NCBI RefSeq assembly: GCF_030866785.1
Contig: NZ_CP133018.1
Span: forward strand, 930,001-994,000
Origin: Agromyces protaetiae
Lineage (GTDB): Bacteria; Actinomycetota; Actinomycetes; Actinomycetales; Microbacteriaceae
Length of the DNA stretch: 64,000 bases
Direction: 5' to 3'
The notes under the pieces were generated by a model, which made no database searches, was not told where the DNA came from, and saw nothing but the letters and a program-made list of their open reading frames with translations. Shown piece by piece: positions 35,879-44,419 of the stretch. Numbering within the stretch: position 1 is the stretch's first letter; the number at the start of each line of letters is the position of its first letter. Position numbers and translations under genes: made by a program.

Positions 35879-38823
35879 GTGCCCATCCCCGACGCCGATC
35901 CACCCGGCCGCTGCGCAGCACCCGACCGACGATCCGAGCCATCGGGTCGTGCGCGCTCCTCATCGGGCTCCCGCGTGCCGTGCAGGCCTGACGGCGTTCC
36001 GAGGTCGCCATCCGGCTCGGCCTCGGCCGCGAACACGCCATCCGACCGCGCCGCGAGGCCGGGCGTGCGCGCATCCTCCGCGTCAGCCGCTCCGAGCGCG
36101 ACCCGGTGCACCCGCATGCCCTCCGGAGTGAGTCCCGCGGCCCCGCCGCCGCTCGCCACGACGACGGTGAGCGGCGCGCGTCCATCGTGGCGGCTCCGGC
36201 GCGAGGCATCCGTCAGCACCGCTCGCAGGTCGTCACGCGACGCGGCGTCGGCGAGGCGGTCGACGCCGTCGAGCATGACGAGCTCGGGCCGATGCGCGAG
36301 TGCGTCGCGCAGCCGGTCGACGGCCTCGCCGTCGCCGTCGGTGCCGAGGTCGACGTAGGCGGACCGCCGCCGCAGGGTCCCGCCGCGCGGCGGCACGGCG
36401 AGCCCGGCGAGCTTCGCGCGGCCCTCGCTCACCGGCGCGCGGCCGCCGAGGGCGAGCAGCACCGCGCTGCGTTCGGCGGCTGAACCGCCGGACACGACAA
36501 GGGCCTCGCCGGCGGCCACCATCGCGTCGATCGGGGCGATGCCAGGCGTCGCAGCCACGCGCACGCGCTCCACGGCGATCGCGCTCCCTGCCGCGCCCGC
36601 CGGCCACCCCTCGAGCGCGAGCTCGGCCGCGAGTCCCTCGCCCTCGACATCGAACCGCGGCAGCACCCGGTCGAGCGCGCGCGGCATCCACCACGCACGC
36701 TCGCCGAACATGACGAGCACCGCGGGGATCAGCGACATCCGAACCAGGAACGCGTCGATCGCGACGCCCACCGCGAGCCCGAACGCGATGGGCTGAATCG
36801 AGGCGTCGCCCTCGGGCACGAATGCGACGAACACGGCGAACATGATGATCGCGGCCGCGGTGACGACGCGCGCCGAGGCGACGAAGCCGTGCCGCACGGC
36901 GCCTGCGGCGCCCACCTCGTCGCCGTGGTGCACGAACTCCTCGCGCATGCGCGTGACGAGGAACACCTCGTAGTCCATCGCGAGCCCGAAGAGCACGCCC
37001 ATGAGGATGATCGGCATGAAGCTGATCACGGTGCCGACGTCGGCGACGTTCAGCGCGTCCGCGAAGACGCCGTCGACGAACACGAGGCTCGTCAGCCCGA
37101 ACGCCGCGGCGATCGACAGTGCGTAGCCGAGCGCGGCGGTCACGGGCACGACGATCGACCGGAACACCATGGCGAGCAGCACCAGCGAGAGCCCGACGAC
37201 GAGGACGCCGAACGGCAGCAGCGCGCCGGCGAGCCGGTCGGAGATGTCGATGCCCGCGGCCGTGTACCCGGTCACCGAGAGATCCACAGCGTACTCGGCC
37301 TCGAGCGCGTCGTGCATCGACCGGATCTCGCCGACGAGATCCTTGGTCGCCTCCGAGTCGGGCCCGCCCTCGGGGATGACCTGGACGACGCCGGTGTCGC
37401 CGGTCTCGTTGGGCGTCGCGAGGGGCACGGATGCCACGCCGGGCACCGCAGCGAGCTCGGTGGCGAGGTCGTCCATGAGTCCGACGGGATCCGTGCTCTG
37501 GATGATCTGCCCGGTGACGAGCAGCGGCCCGTTGAACCCGGGCCCGAAGTGCTCGGAGACGAGGTCATAGGTCACGCGACCCGGCGCGTCCTCCTCGAGC
37601 GAGCCCGCATCTGGCAGCGCGAGCCGCAGACCCGCGGCCGGCACGGCCGCGAGCGCGAGCAGGCCGACGATGCCGATGACGGTCACGATCGGCCAGCGCG
37701 TCACGCCGCGCACCCACCCGGTGAAGAACCGGGACGGGGGAGGTGCGGCCGGTTCCGGCGCCTCGTCAGAGACATCCGCGCGCGCCGCCGGCCGGAACCG
37801 CTTCGCCACGACCCGCCACCTCGCGAACCCCAGCAGCGCGGGCGTGAGCGTGATCGACACCGCGACCGCGACGGCCACCGCGAACGCGGCCGCGACGCCC
37901 ATGGTCGTGAGGAACGGGATGCCCGCGACGGTGAGCCCGACGAGCGCGATGATCACGGTCGTCGCGGCGAACACCACGGCCGACCCCGACGTGGCGACGG
38001 CGCGCGCGGCGGATTCCTCGGGCGGCACGCCGGCCTTCAGCTGATCCTGATGCCTCGAGATGATGAACAGGGCGTAGTCGATGCCGACCGCGAGGCCGAG
38101 CATGAGCGCGAGCAGCGGGGTCGTCGAGGTCACGGTCACGAAGCGCGTGGCGATCAGCACGACGCCGAGCGAGACACCCACGCCGAGGAGCGCCGTGATG
38201 AGCGGCATGCCCGCGGCGACCAGCGACCGGAAGGTGAGGAGGAGCACCACGAGCGCGACGGCGATGCCGATGAGCTCGGTCACGCTGATGCCGGTCGCGG
38301 TCTGCGAGAAGAGCTGCCCGCCGACCGCGACCTGCGAGCCCGCGGGCAGCGTGTCCGCGAGGTCGGCTCCGGCCTGCTGCAGGGCGTCGGCCGTCTCGGG
38401 TGTGACCGACGATGTGCCGACGGTGAGCTGGATGGGCACGAGCGCGGCGAGTCCGTCGGGGCTGAGGTTGGCGCTCCCGGGCTCGGCGTACGGCGACGAG
38501 ACCTGCGCAACCTGGGGGAGGGTCGAGATGTCGTCGATCGCCTGTTCGATCGCGGCCTCGAAGGCCGGATCGGTCGCATCGCCGCCCGTCGGTGCGACCG
38601 CGACGAGCTGGGCGGATGCCCCGCTGAGCTGCGGGAACGTGCGCGCGAGTGCGTCGAGCGCGTCCTGCGATTCGGTGCCCGGGATGCGATACGTGTTGTC
38701 GGTGCCCGTACCGATCGCGGCGGCGCCGGCGACGAGCACGGCGAGCACAGCGACCCAGAGCCCCATCACGAGCCAGCGGGCCCGGAAGGCCCAACGGCCC
38801 AGCGAGTAGAGCACCGAGGACAT
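35875..38823 (-). CDS. MMPL-family transporter with C-terminal ABC-ATPase-like domain
   Basis: 982 residues; GAAGGGGG precedes the ATG. Residues 1-720 are an RND-type MMPL transporter: 12 helices in two halves, each after a large external loop, with GIDYALFIISRHQDQL (about 247) and AMDYEVFLVTRMREEF (about 617) carrying the conserved D-Y pairs. Residues about 735-920 look like a decayed ABC ATPase: SGGSAAERSAVLLALGG in place of Walker A (about 777), LRRRSAYVDLG like the Q-loop strand, RPELVMLDGVDRL in place of Walker B (about 848) and TVVVAS for the switch strand. Key Lys and Glu are missing. The last 60 residues are disordered. Overlaps the YhgE gene. Confidence 0.88.
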   Translation of the reverse strand: MSSVLYSLGRWAFRARWLVMGLWVAVLAVLVAGAAAIGTGTDNTYRIPGTESQDALDALARTFPQLSGASAQLVAVAPTGGDATDPAFEAAIEQAIDDISTLPQVAQVSSPYAEPGSANLSPDGLAALVPIQLTVGTSSVTPETADALQQAGADLADTLPAGSQVAVGGQLFSQTATGISVTELIGIAVALVVLLLTFRSLVAAGMPLITALLGVGVSLGVVLIATRFVTVTSTTPLLALMLGLAVGIDYALFIISRHQDQLKAGVPPEESAARAVATSGSAVVFAATTVIIALVGLTVAGIPFLTTMGVAAAFAVAVAVAVSITLTPALLGFARWRVVAKRFRPAARADVSDEAPEPAAPPPSRFFTGWVRGVTRWPIVTVIGIVGLLALAAVPAAGLRLALPDAGSLEEDAPGRVTYDLVSEHFGPGFNGPLLVTGQIIQSTDPVGLMDDLATELAAVPGVASVPLATPNETGDTGVVQVIPEGGPDSEATKDLVGEIRSMHDALEAEYAVDLSVTGYTAAGIDISDRLAGALLPFGVLVVGLSLVLLAMVFRSIVVPVTAALGYALSIAAAFGLTSLVFVDGVFADALNVADVGTVISFMPIILMGVLFGLAMDYEVFLVTRMREEFVHHGDEVGAAGAVRHGFVASARVVTAAAIIMFAVFVAFVPEGDASIQPIAFGLAVGVAIDAFLVRMSLIPAVLVMFGERAWWMPRALDRVLPRFDVEGEGLAAELALEGWPAGAAGSAIAVERVRVAATPGIAPIDAMVAAGEALVVSGGSAAERSAVLLALGGRAPVSEGRAKLAGLAVPPRGGTLRRRSAYVDLGTDGDGEAVDRLRDALAHRPELVMLDGVDRLADAASRDDLRAVLTDASRRSRHDGRAPLTVVVASGGGAAGLTPEGMRVHRVALGAADAEDARTPGLAARSDGVFAAEAEPDGDLGTPSGLHGTREPDEERARPDGSDRRSGAAQRPGGSASGMGT

Positions 38824-38975
38824 GCTCGACCCCCTTCGGGTCGCCGTCGTCCCTCAGCCTCCGCACTCGAGCCCGGGACTGCCCCTCAGGCTAGGACCGC
38901 GGCGGAGCGGTACGCAAGTAATCCTCGGATTCATGGATCCTTCCCGCGCCGGTGGGATACTGATACTCTACCCGC

Positions 38976-39404
38976 ATGCGAAAGATCATCATGGCAACTG
39001 CACTGTCATTCGCGCTCCTGACCGTGGGGGTGCCGACCGCCGCGAGTGCGAGCGATGCAGCGCCGTCACCGTCGGCCGGCTCGTACGACGCCTATTCCGA
39101 GGTGGTGTTCGACGACACCATCGAGTGGGCCGACGGTCAGGCGTGGTCGGGCACGTGCAAAGACGGGTACTGGCTCGACAAGCGGGCGGGGACTCCCGGC
39201 AAGTCGATGGGTCAGGGGTTCACGGCCACCGGCCAGCTCTATGCCCTGACGCTCGTCGAGTATCCATGGCGGCGAGTCAAAGATGGGTCGAGCGTCAAGG
39301 GGTCCGGGGGAGATGTGACGAACATCAGTCCCCTTTTCGACGAGCACTACCTCAAGATCACGATGTCGTGCACGAACGACCCCGCGTACGCCTGGGTGCC
39401 GTGA
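38976..39404 (+). CDS. Small secreted protein, unknown function
   Basis: 142 residues with a clear signal peptide (MRKIIMATALSFALLTVGVPTAASA, cleavage near residue 25). The mature part has two cysteines (SGTCKDGYW and TMSCTNDP) likely to form a disulfide, and aromatic patches (YWLDKR, EYPWRRVKD, AYAWVP). No family recognised. The 5' flank contains GATACTGATACTCT, which could hold a -10 hexamer. GC content in this gene is lower than in neighbours, hinting at transfer. Confidence 0.68.
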   Translation: MRKIIMATALSFALLTVGVPTAASASDAAPSPSAGSYDAYSEVVFDDTIEWADGQAWSGTCKDGYWLDKRAGTPGKSMGQGFTATGQLYALTLVEYPWRRVKDGSSVKGSGGDVTNISPLFDEHYLKITMSCTNDPAYAWVP

Positions 39405-39439
39405 TCCGGCGCGCCATTGCCGTGGCGCGGGTGGGTGGA

Positions 39440-39458
39440 TAAGGTAAGGCTCACCTAA
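39440..39458 (+). promoter_or_regulatory. DtxR/IdeR iron box
   Basis: TAAGGTAAGGCTCACCTAA matches the 19-bp iron box consensus TTAGGTTAGSCTAACCTAA at about 15 of 19 positions. It ends 24 bases before the GTG start of the siderophore-interacting protein gene, so iron-replete repression is expected. Confidence 0.85.
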
Positions 39459-39482
39459 TATCCTCTGCCCCAGGAGCTTGCC

Positions 39483-40274
39483 GTGGCCTCGAGCAACATC
39501 ACCGTCACGCACGCCGAGACCGGCGTGATCACCGCCGAGGTGGTCGAGGCGCGGCGCATCTCACCGCATTTCGTCCGGCTCACGATCGAGGGCGCCGACC
39601 TCGCGAATTGGCGCGACCTCGGCTTCGACCAGTGGTTCCGCCTCGCGGTGCCGACGTCGGACGCCACGCGGTTCGACAACCTCGCCGACACGTTCGACAC
39701 CGCCGGGTACCTCAGGTACCTGACCTTGCCGCGGTCGACGCGGCCGGTGATCCGCAACTACACCGTGCGCGCGTTCCGCGCCGAGTCGCGCGAACTCGAC
39801 ATCGACTTCGTCGTGCACGGCGACGAGGGCGTCGCGGGGCCGTGGGCGGGCGGGCTTCCGCTCGGGGCATCCGTCGGGCTCATCGACCAGGGGTGCGGCT
39901 ACACGCACACCGACGCCGACCACACGCTGCTCGTGGGCGACGAGAGCGCGTTGCCCGCGGTCGTCGGCATCCTTCGCGACCTGCCACGCGATACGCGCGG
40001 CGACGCGATCGTCGAGATCGCGGACCTCGACGACCGCCAGACGGTCGAAGCTCCCGCCGGCGTCGAGGTGCACTGGGTCGTGCGCGAGCCGGGCCGGCGC
40101 GTCGGCGAGGCCGCGCTCCAGCACCTCACCGACCTGCCGCCCATCGACGGCACGGTCTCGGCGTTCGCCGCAGGGGAGTCGAAGCTCGCGACCGGCGCAC
40201 GCCGTCACCTCGTGAACGAGCGCGGCGTGCCGAAGCCGAACATCACCTTCTGCGGGTACTGGCGCGCCCGCTGA
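39483..40274 (+). CDS. Siderophore-interacting protein (FAD-dependent ferric-siderophore reductase)
   Basis: 263 residues of the SIP/ViuB family: the FAD-binding barrel has VIRNYTVRAFR (about 96-106; the RxYT motif) and DIDFVVHGDEGVAGPWA (about 112-128), followed by a NAD(P)-type half with LLVGDESALPAVVGILRDLP and the C-terminal TFCGYWR. It reduces ferric siderophores in the cytosol to release iron. GTG start, with AGGAG 8 bases upstream. The iron box in front fits the role. Confidence 0.92.
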   Translation: MASSNITVTHAETGVITAEVVEARRISPHFVRLTIEGADLANWRDLGFDQWFRLAVPTSDATRFDNLADTFDTAGYLRYLTLPRSTRPVIRNYTVRAFRAESRELDIDFVVHGDEGVAGPWAGGLPLGASVGLIDQGCGYTHTDADHTLLVGDESALPAVVGILRDLPRDTRGDAIVEIADLDDRQTVEAPAGVEVHWVVREPGRRVGEAALQHLTDLPPIDGTVSAFAAGESKLATGARRHLVNERGVPKPNITFCGYWRAR

Positions 40275-40288
40275 CAATCACGGCGATC

Positions 40289-40382
40289 TGCGCGACACGG
40301 TCTGGTGGTGTGGCGCGAATGGCCCGTTGGGCTGTGCCGTGGCAGCGTTTTGCGCGACAGGGTCTGGTGGTGTGGCGCGAAT
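40289..40382. repeat. Pair of 32-bp direct repeats, period 62
   Basis: Positions 40289-40320 and 40351-40382 are identical at 31 of 32 bases; each contains GGTGTGGCGCGAAT. Each copy also folds (GCGCGACAC with GTGTGGCGC, one mismatch). The 120-base gap between the convergent SIP and sigma genes is filled by this element. A related pair with the same period is at 62010-62116. Confidence 0.85.
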
Positions 40383-40394
40383 CGTCCGGTCGGC

Positions 40395-41354
40395 TCACGC
40401 GAACGCGCGGAGTTTGTCCGGGTTGAGCACGATCCAGATGCGGCCGATGCGGGCTGTGTCGGGTGCCGCGGCGCCGGTCGCGCCGGTCGCCCCGGTCGTC
40501 ACCGCCCCGCTCACGCCGAACTGCATGACCGCTTCGACGCCGCCGTCGCGGTTCACCACCACGAACCCGAGGCGTCCGTTGACCGCACGCTCCTCGATCG
40601 AGACATCCGGTCGCTTGGCGAGGATGCCGAGCAGGAACCGAGCGACGCCCTCGGCGCCCTCGACCGGTCGCCGCGCGGCGCGCACCTTGCCGCCGCCGTC
40701 GCTCGTCGACACGACGGCCGGGTCGAGCACCGCGATGAGCGCGGCGAGATCGCCCGCCTCGCAGGCGAGCCGGAACGCGGTGACGAGCCGATCGTGATCG
40801 ACGGCGGACGCCGGCCGGCTGCGCGCGTCGCGCAGATGCCGCCGCGCCGAGGTCGCCAGCTGCCGGGTCGCCGCGGGCGAACGTTCCACGATCTCCGCGA
40901 TCTCGGGGAACGGCAGCGCGAACACCTCGTGCAGCACGAACACGACCCGCTCCGCGGGCGTGAGCGCCTCGAGCACGACGAGCAGCGCCATGCTCACCGA
41001 GTCGTCGAGCGCGACGCGGTCGAGCGGATCGACCGCGATCGTCGCGCCCGGCCCGACGTCCGTGGGCACGGGCTCGGGCAGCCACGGACCGACGTACCGC
41101 TCTTTGCGCACGCGCGCCGAGTCGAGCACATTGAGGCACAGCCGCGACGCGGTGGTCGTGAACCAGGCCGCGGGCCGTTCGACGGCGGCCCGCTGGTCGC
41201 CGCTGAGCTGATACCAGCGCACGAACGTCTGCTGCACGATGTCCTCGGCGTCGTTCCAGGAGCCCAGCATGCGGAACGCGAGGTTCATGAGACGCCGGCG
41301 CTCGCCGAGGAGCTCGGGCAGCGCCGCGTCGGGCGGCGCGGTGTCGGTCGGCAT
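40395..41354 (-). CDS. sigJ: SigJ-type ECF sigma factor (ECF41) with SnoaL-like C-terminus
   Basis: 319 residues from the ATG at 41354. Sigma region 2 (LMNLAFRMLGSWNDAEDIVQQTFVRWY) and region 4 (LTPAERVVFVLHEVFALPFPEIAEIVERS) are followed by a SnoaL/NTF2-like domain (about 190-310) including the characteristic LNPDKLRAFA end. In ECF41 factors this domain replaces an anti-sigma factor and modulates activity. An extra GATGATGAA linker is inserted at about 285. The divergent genes (41442 and 41894) include an NAD-dependent reductase, a usual genomic partner of ECF41. Confidence 0.9.
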   Translation of the reverse strand: MPTDTAPPDAALPELLGERRRLMNLAFRMLGSWNDAEDIVQQTFVRWYQLSGDQRAAVERPAAWFTTTASRLCLNVLDSARVRKERYVGPWLPEPVPTDVGPGATIAVDPLDRVALDDSVSMALLVVLEALTPAERVVFVLHEVFALPFPEIAEIVERSPAATRQLATSARRHLRDARSRPASAVDHDRLVTAFRLACEAGDLAALIAVLDPAVVSTSDGGGKVRAARRPVEGAEGVARFLLGILAKRPDVSIEERAVNGRLGFVVVNRDGGVEAVMQFGVSGAVTTGATGATGAAAPDTARIGRIWIVLNPDKLRAFA

Positions 41355-41405
41355 GGGGCCATCCTCACATCGCCGGCCGCGCGCCGCATCGATCTCGCGC
41401 CGCCG

Positions 41406-41435
41406 CATCACATTTCGGAGCGTTGCGCGGTCGTA
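41406..41435 (+). promoter_or_regulatory. Possible ECF41 promoter in front of the divergent operon
   Basis: CATCACA (41406-41412) followed after 19 bases by CGTA (41432-41435) resembles the ECF41 promoter pattern TGTCACA-N16-CGTC with imperfect spacing. It lies directly before the GTG at 41442. Weak; offered as a candidate only. Confidence 0.3.
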
Positions 41436-41441
41436 GCTGGT

Positions 41442-41897
41442 GTGAACACACTGTGGAGACGACTGTTCCTCTGGCTGCTCGCCGCGCTGGGCGTGTTCGT
41501 GGGCGGCTGGGCGCTCGTCGCACCCCGCGAGTTCTACGACTCGTTCCCGTTCCCGCCGGTCTTCGGCCCGTGGGTGTCGGGCGACGGCCCGTTCAACGAG
41601 CACCTGATCCGCGACGTCGGATCGCTCTACCTCGCGCTGGCGGCCGCGAGCGCGGTCGCGGCGCTCATGCGCCGGGCGGATGCCTCGGTCGCGGTCGGCG
41701 TCGCCTGGCTGGTGTTCTCCGTGCCCCACCTGGTCTACCACCTCGGGCACCTCGATCATCTCGCGCCGATCGACGCGATCGGGCAGCCGATCTCGCTCGC
41801 GGCGTCGCTCGTGCTCGCGATCCCGCTGTGCATCCCGCCGCGGCGCGAGCGCGCGAACCCCGCCACGACCACCGAACGAGAGGAAGCCGCACGATGA
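41442..41897 (+). CDS. Four-helix membrane protein in the SigJ divergon
   Basis: 151 residues from the GTG at 41442, no strong ribosome site. Hydrophobic segments LFLWLLAALGVFVGGWALV, LYLALAAASAVAALM, VAVGVAWLVFSVPHLVYHLG and SLAASLVLAIPLCIPP are separated by short loops; a conserved-looking extracellular loop (FPPVFGPWVSGDGPFNEHLIRDVG) follows the first helix. The stop overlaps the NmrA-like gene (ATGA). The function is not recognised; the context suggests a SigJ target. Confidence 0.75.
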   Translation: MNTLWRRLFLWLLAALGVFVGGWALVAPREFYDSFPFPPVFGPWVSGDGPFNEHLIRDVGSLYLALAAASAVAALMRRADASVAVGVAWLVFSVPHLVYHLGHLDHLAPIDAIGQPISLAASLVLAIPLCIPPRRERANPATTTEREEAAR

Positions 41898-42652
41898 AGA
41901 TCGCCGTCGCAGGAGGGACGGGCGCCGTCGGGCGCCAGGTCGTCGCCAGGGTCGAGGAGCTCGGCCACGAATCCGCCGTGCTGACCCGCTCGTCGGGTGT
42001 CGACCTGGTCGCCGGCACCGGGATCGCCGGCGCGCTCGCGGGGGTCGACGTGGTCATCGACGTCGCCTCGGTGCAGACGCAGTCGGCCGAGAAGTCGCGC
42101 GAGTTCTTCGGTGCGGTCACCCGCAACCTGCTCGCCGCCGAGGCGACGGCGGGCGTGGGACACCACGTCGCACTCTCGATCGTGGGCACCGATCGTGCGC
42201 CCGAGGGCTACTACGCGGGCAAGCAGCTGCAGGAGCAGCTCGTCGGAGCGGGTGCGGTGCCGTGGACGCTGCTCCGCGCGACGCAGTTCTTCGAGTTCGC
42301 CCCGCAGATCCTCGGCCAGACGACGTTCGGGCCGCTCGCGCTCGTGCCCAAGATGCGCTCGCAGCCGGTTGCGGCCCGCGAGGTCGCGGTGCGGCTGGTC
42401 GAGCTCGCGACGGGGGCACCGGCCGGACGTGTGCGCGACCTGGCGGGTCCGCGCGAGGAGCGCATGGCCGACCTCGCACGCCGCTGGCTCAGGGCGAACG
42501 GGCGGAAGACGCGCGTGCTCGAGTTCCCGCTGCCAGGGGCGTTCGGGCGCGCGATGCGAGCGGGGATCCTGCTGCCTGCGCCCGGGAGCGCCGATCTCGG
42601 CACGCAGTCGTTCGACGAGTGGCTCGCAGCGGAGGTCACGCCGCAGACGTAG
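41894..42652 (+). CDS. NmrA-like NAD(P)-dependent reductase/epimerase
   Basis: 252 residues. Rossmann start MKIAVAGGTGAVGRQVVARV, VVIDVASVQ, and the middle strand HVALSIVGTDRAPEGYYAGKQLQEQL with a YxxxK-like pair. The catalytic motif of classical SDRs is partial, as in NmrA and atypical SDR proteins. Translationally coupled (ATGA) to the upstream membrane gene. In ECF41 divergons an epimerase or reductase of this type is the usual target. Its 3' end is part of a 30-base-period repeat. Confidence 0.85.
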   Translation: MKIAVAGGTGAVGRQVVARVEELGHESAVLTRSSGVDLVAGTGIAGALAGVDVVIDVASVQTQSAEKSREFFGAVTRNLLAAEATAGVGHHVALSIVGTDRAPEGYYAGKQLQEQLVGAGAVPWTLLRATQFFEFAPQILGQTTFGPLALVPKMRSQPVAAREVAVRLVELATGAPAGRVRDLAGPREERMADLARRWLRANGRKTRVLEFPLPGAFGRAMRAGILLPAPGSADLGTQSFDEWLAAEVTPQT

Positions 42653-43571
42653 CCTGCGCACCTTCGGACGCCGCAGACGTAACCTGCGCACCGGTGGGCG
42701 TCCGCGCGCCGAACGCCGCCGCGAGCACCTGCCGTCGCAGCTCGTTCGCCCGCTCGGCGAACCCGCGCTGCCGCCTGACGTACTCGGCCTTGCCGTCGGC
42801 GGTCTCGATGCGCACCGGCTCGCCGCCCCACGGCTCCATGTCGTAGGGCGAGGCCTGCATGTCGAGGTACCGGATGTCGCGCGCGAGCTCGAACGCGTCG
42901 AGCAGGAGCTCGCCGGGCACGAGCGGGCCGAGCTTCACCGCCCATTTGTAGACGTCCATGTTCGCGTGCAGGCAGCCGGGTTGCTCGAGCTCGGGCTGTG
43001 ACTCGCGCGTGGGCGCGAAGCGGTTGCGGGGTGTCGCCTCGGGCGTGAAGAACCGGAACGCGTCGATGTGAGTGCAGCGGAGGTCGTGCGCGTCGACGAC
43101 CTCGTCGGTCGCGCCCTGGCCGAGCCGCAGCGGCACGGGGTGCCGGTGCGCACGCTGCCGGTACACCATCGCCCACTCGTGCAGTCCGAAGCATCCGAAC
43201 GATCCGGGCCGCGACACCGTGGACCGCAGGATGCGCTCGACCGCCGTGAGCAGCGGCGCCTTCTCGCGCCGCATCGCGGCCGCGTCGACGGTGAGCGAGC
43301 CGGCGGTCGCCCCGGGCGCGTACCAGCGCCAGCCGGCGCGGGGTTCGGTGCCGCCTGGTCCGCCCGTGGCATCCGCCAGCTCGACGCCCGTGCCCGGGTG
43401 CCAGCGACGCAGCAGGCTCGGTGAGTACGCGTAGTAGGTGAACAGGAAGTCCTCGATCGGATGCGTCTCGCGGCGCGCGGTGCGCGCGCGATGCCCGGCG
43501 GTGAGCGCGTCGGCGCGTGCCGCGTGCGCACGTTCGCGTTCGCGCCATTCGGCGGCGGGCAGGATCGTCAC
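42636..43571 (-). CDS. Conserved actinobacterial protein, often labelled 3-methyladenine DNA glycosylase
   Basis: 311 residues from the GTG at 43571; the longer frame to an ATG at 43643 would overlap the GNAT gene by 25 bases. Distinctive blocks are HPIEDFLFTYYAYSPSLLRRWHPG, GCFGLHEWAMVYR and RDIRYLDMQASPYD. Databases carry this family under a 3-methyladenine DNA glycosylase name, but I see no AlkA-type helix-hairpin-helix or Mag motif to support it. The C-terminal 18 residues (GAQVTSAAS repeated) come from the tandem repeat that straddles the convergent reductase stop. Confidence 0.7.
   Translation of the reverse strand: MTILPAAEWRERERAHAARADALTAGHRARTARRETHPIEDFLFTYYAYSPSLLRRWHPGTGVELADATGGPGGTEPRAGWRWYAPGATAGSLTVDAAAMRREKAPLLTAVERILRSTVSRPGSFGCFGLHEWAMVYRQRAHRHPVPLRLGQGATDEVVDAHDLRCTHIDAFRFFTPEATPRNRFAPTRESQPELEQPGCLHANMDVYKWAVKLGPLVPGELLLDAFELARDIRYLDMQASPYDMEPWGGEPVRIETADGKAEYVRRQRGFAERANELRRQVLAAAFGARTPTGAQVTSAASEGAQATSAA
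42638..42692. repeat. Two 25-bp repeats, period 30, across two convergent gene ends
   Basis: ACGCCGCAGACGTAGCCTGC... at 42638-42662 is repeated with one change at 42668-42692. The first copy carries the TAG stop (42650-42652) of the reductase, the second has TAA at the same place. On the other strand both encode the duplicated GAQ(V/A)TSAA tail of the opposite gene. Confidence 0.9.
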
Positions 43572-43618
43572 GCGCTCGATCGTAGGCGACGTTCTGATGG
43601 CGCGCGCATGGATGGCGC

Positions 43619-44038
43619 TCAGGAGGCGCCGAGCATCATCCACCGCTCAGGGGCGTCGATGGCCGCGAACCCGAACCGCTCGTAGAGTCCATGCGCGTCG
43701 CCCGTCGCGAGCACGATGCGACCCACGCCGAGCGCCCGGATCTCGGTCACCACGTGCCCGACCAGCGCGACGCCCACGCCCTCGCCGCGCACCGACCGGT
43801 CGACGTACACGTCGCACAGCCACGCGAACGTGACGCCGTCGGTCACGACGCGCGCGTAGGCGACCTGGTCACCGGATGCCTCGTCGTACGCGCCGTAGTT
43901 CCGCGAGCCGTCGATCGCCGCGTCCTGGACCTCGCGGGGCCGGCCGATCGCCCAGTACGCGTCGGTGCTCAGCCAGCGGTGGACGCGTTCGCGATCCAGG
44001 TCGGCGGGGTCGGATGAGATGCGGAAGGCGAGGACCAT
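43619..44038 (-). CDS. GNAT-family N-acetyltransferase
   Basis: 139 residues from the ATG at 44038. The acetyl-CoA binding motif appears as LCDVYVDRSVRGEGVGVALVGHV (about 70-92; R/Q-x-x-G-x-G/A), with the family end GLYERFGFAAID. Substrate unknown. It is 47 bases upstream of the conserved protein gene on the same strand. Confidence 0.88.
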   Translation of the reverse strand: MVLAFRISSDPADLDRERVHRWLSTDAYWAIGRPREVQDAAIDGSRNYGAYDEASGDQVAYARVVTDGVTFAWLCDVYVDRSVRGEGVGVALVGHVVTEIRALGVGRIVLATGDAHGLYERFGFAAIDAPERWMMLGAS

Positions 44039-44078
44039 GCGACTATCCTGCCAATCCGTGCGGGGTGTGGGCGCCGGG

Positions 44079-44369
44079 TCAGGCGGCCGGGTTGGTGGCC
44101 TGCCCGTCGAGCCAGAGCCGGTCGGACGCGTCGCTGTGGGTGCCGCCGGTGCCGACGTGCTTCGCCGAGATCCGGTCACCCTTGGTGATGACGTGGACCA
44201 GCGCCATCGCATGGCCGTGGCCGAGACCGTAGTCCTCCTTGAGCCAGGCGACGATCGGCGTGGCCTTGGTCGACGAATCGAATCCGCGCTCGCGAGCGAG
44301 CTCGATGAACTGGCGCGGGGTGAGGCCGGTCTTGGTCTCGATGTTGTCGAGGTAGGACTGGAAGGACAT
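44079..44369 (-). CDS. DUF4287-domain protein
   Basis: 96 residues: MSFQSYLDNIETKTGLTPRQFIELARERG then TKATPIVAWLKEDYGLGHGHAMALVHVITKGD, the full DUF4287 pattern, a small helical domain of unknown function often found beside DNA-binding or transport proteins. ATG at 44369 has AGGAG 8-10 bases upstream. It follows the cupin gene on the same strand by 50 bases. Confidence 0.88.
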   Translation of the reverse strand: MSFQSYLDNIETKTGLTPRQFIELARERGFDSSTKATPIVAWLKEDYGLGHGHAMALVHVITKGDRISAKHVGTGGTHSDASDRLWLDGQATNPAA

Positions 44370-44419
44370 GACTGCGTGCTCCTGTCGGGGTCTGGGTCGG
44401 GGTCGGTGGGTGTCGTGGC

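Noticed and set aside
40289..40382. 62-base-period repeats as a short CRISPR array
   Set aside because: Only two copies, no cas gene, and the repeat is longer than the intervening sequence with homologous flanks at a second locus.
42636..43571. Functional call of 3-methyladenine DNA glycosylase
   Set aside because: No glycosylase motif is visible; the name is inherited in databases and is kept only as a note.
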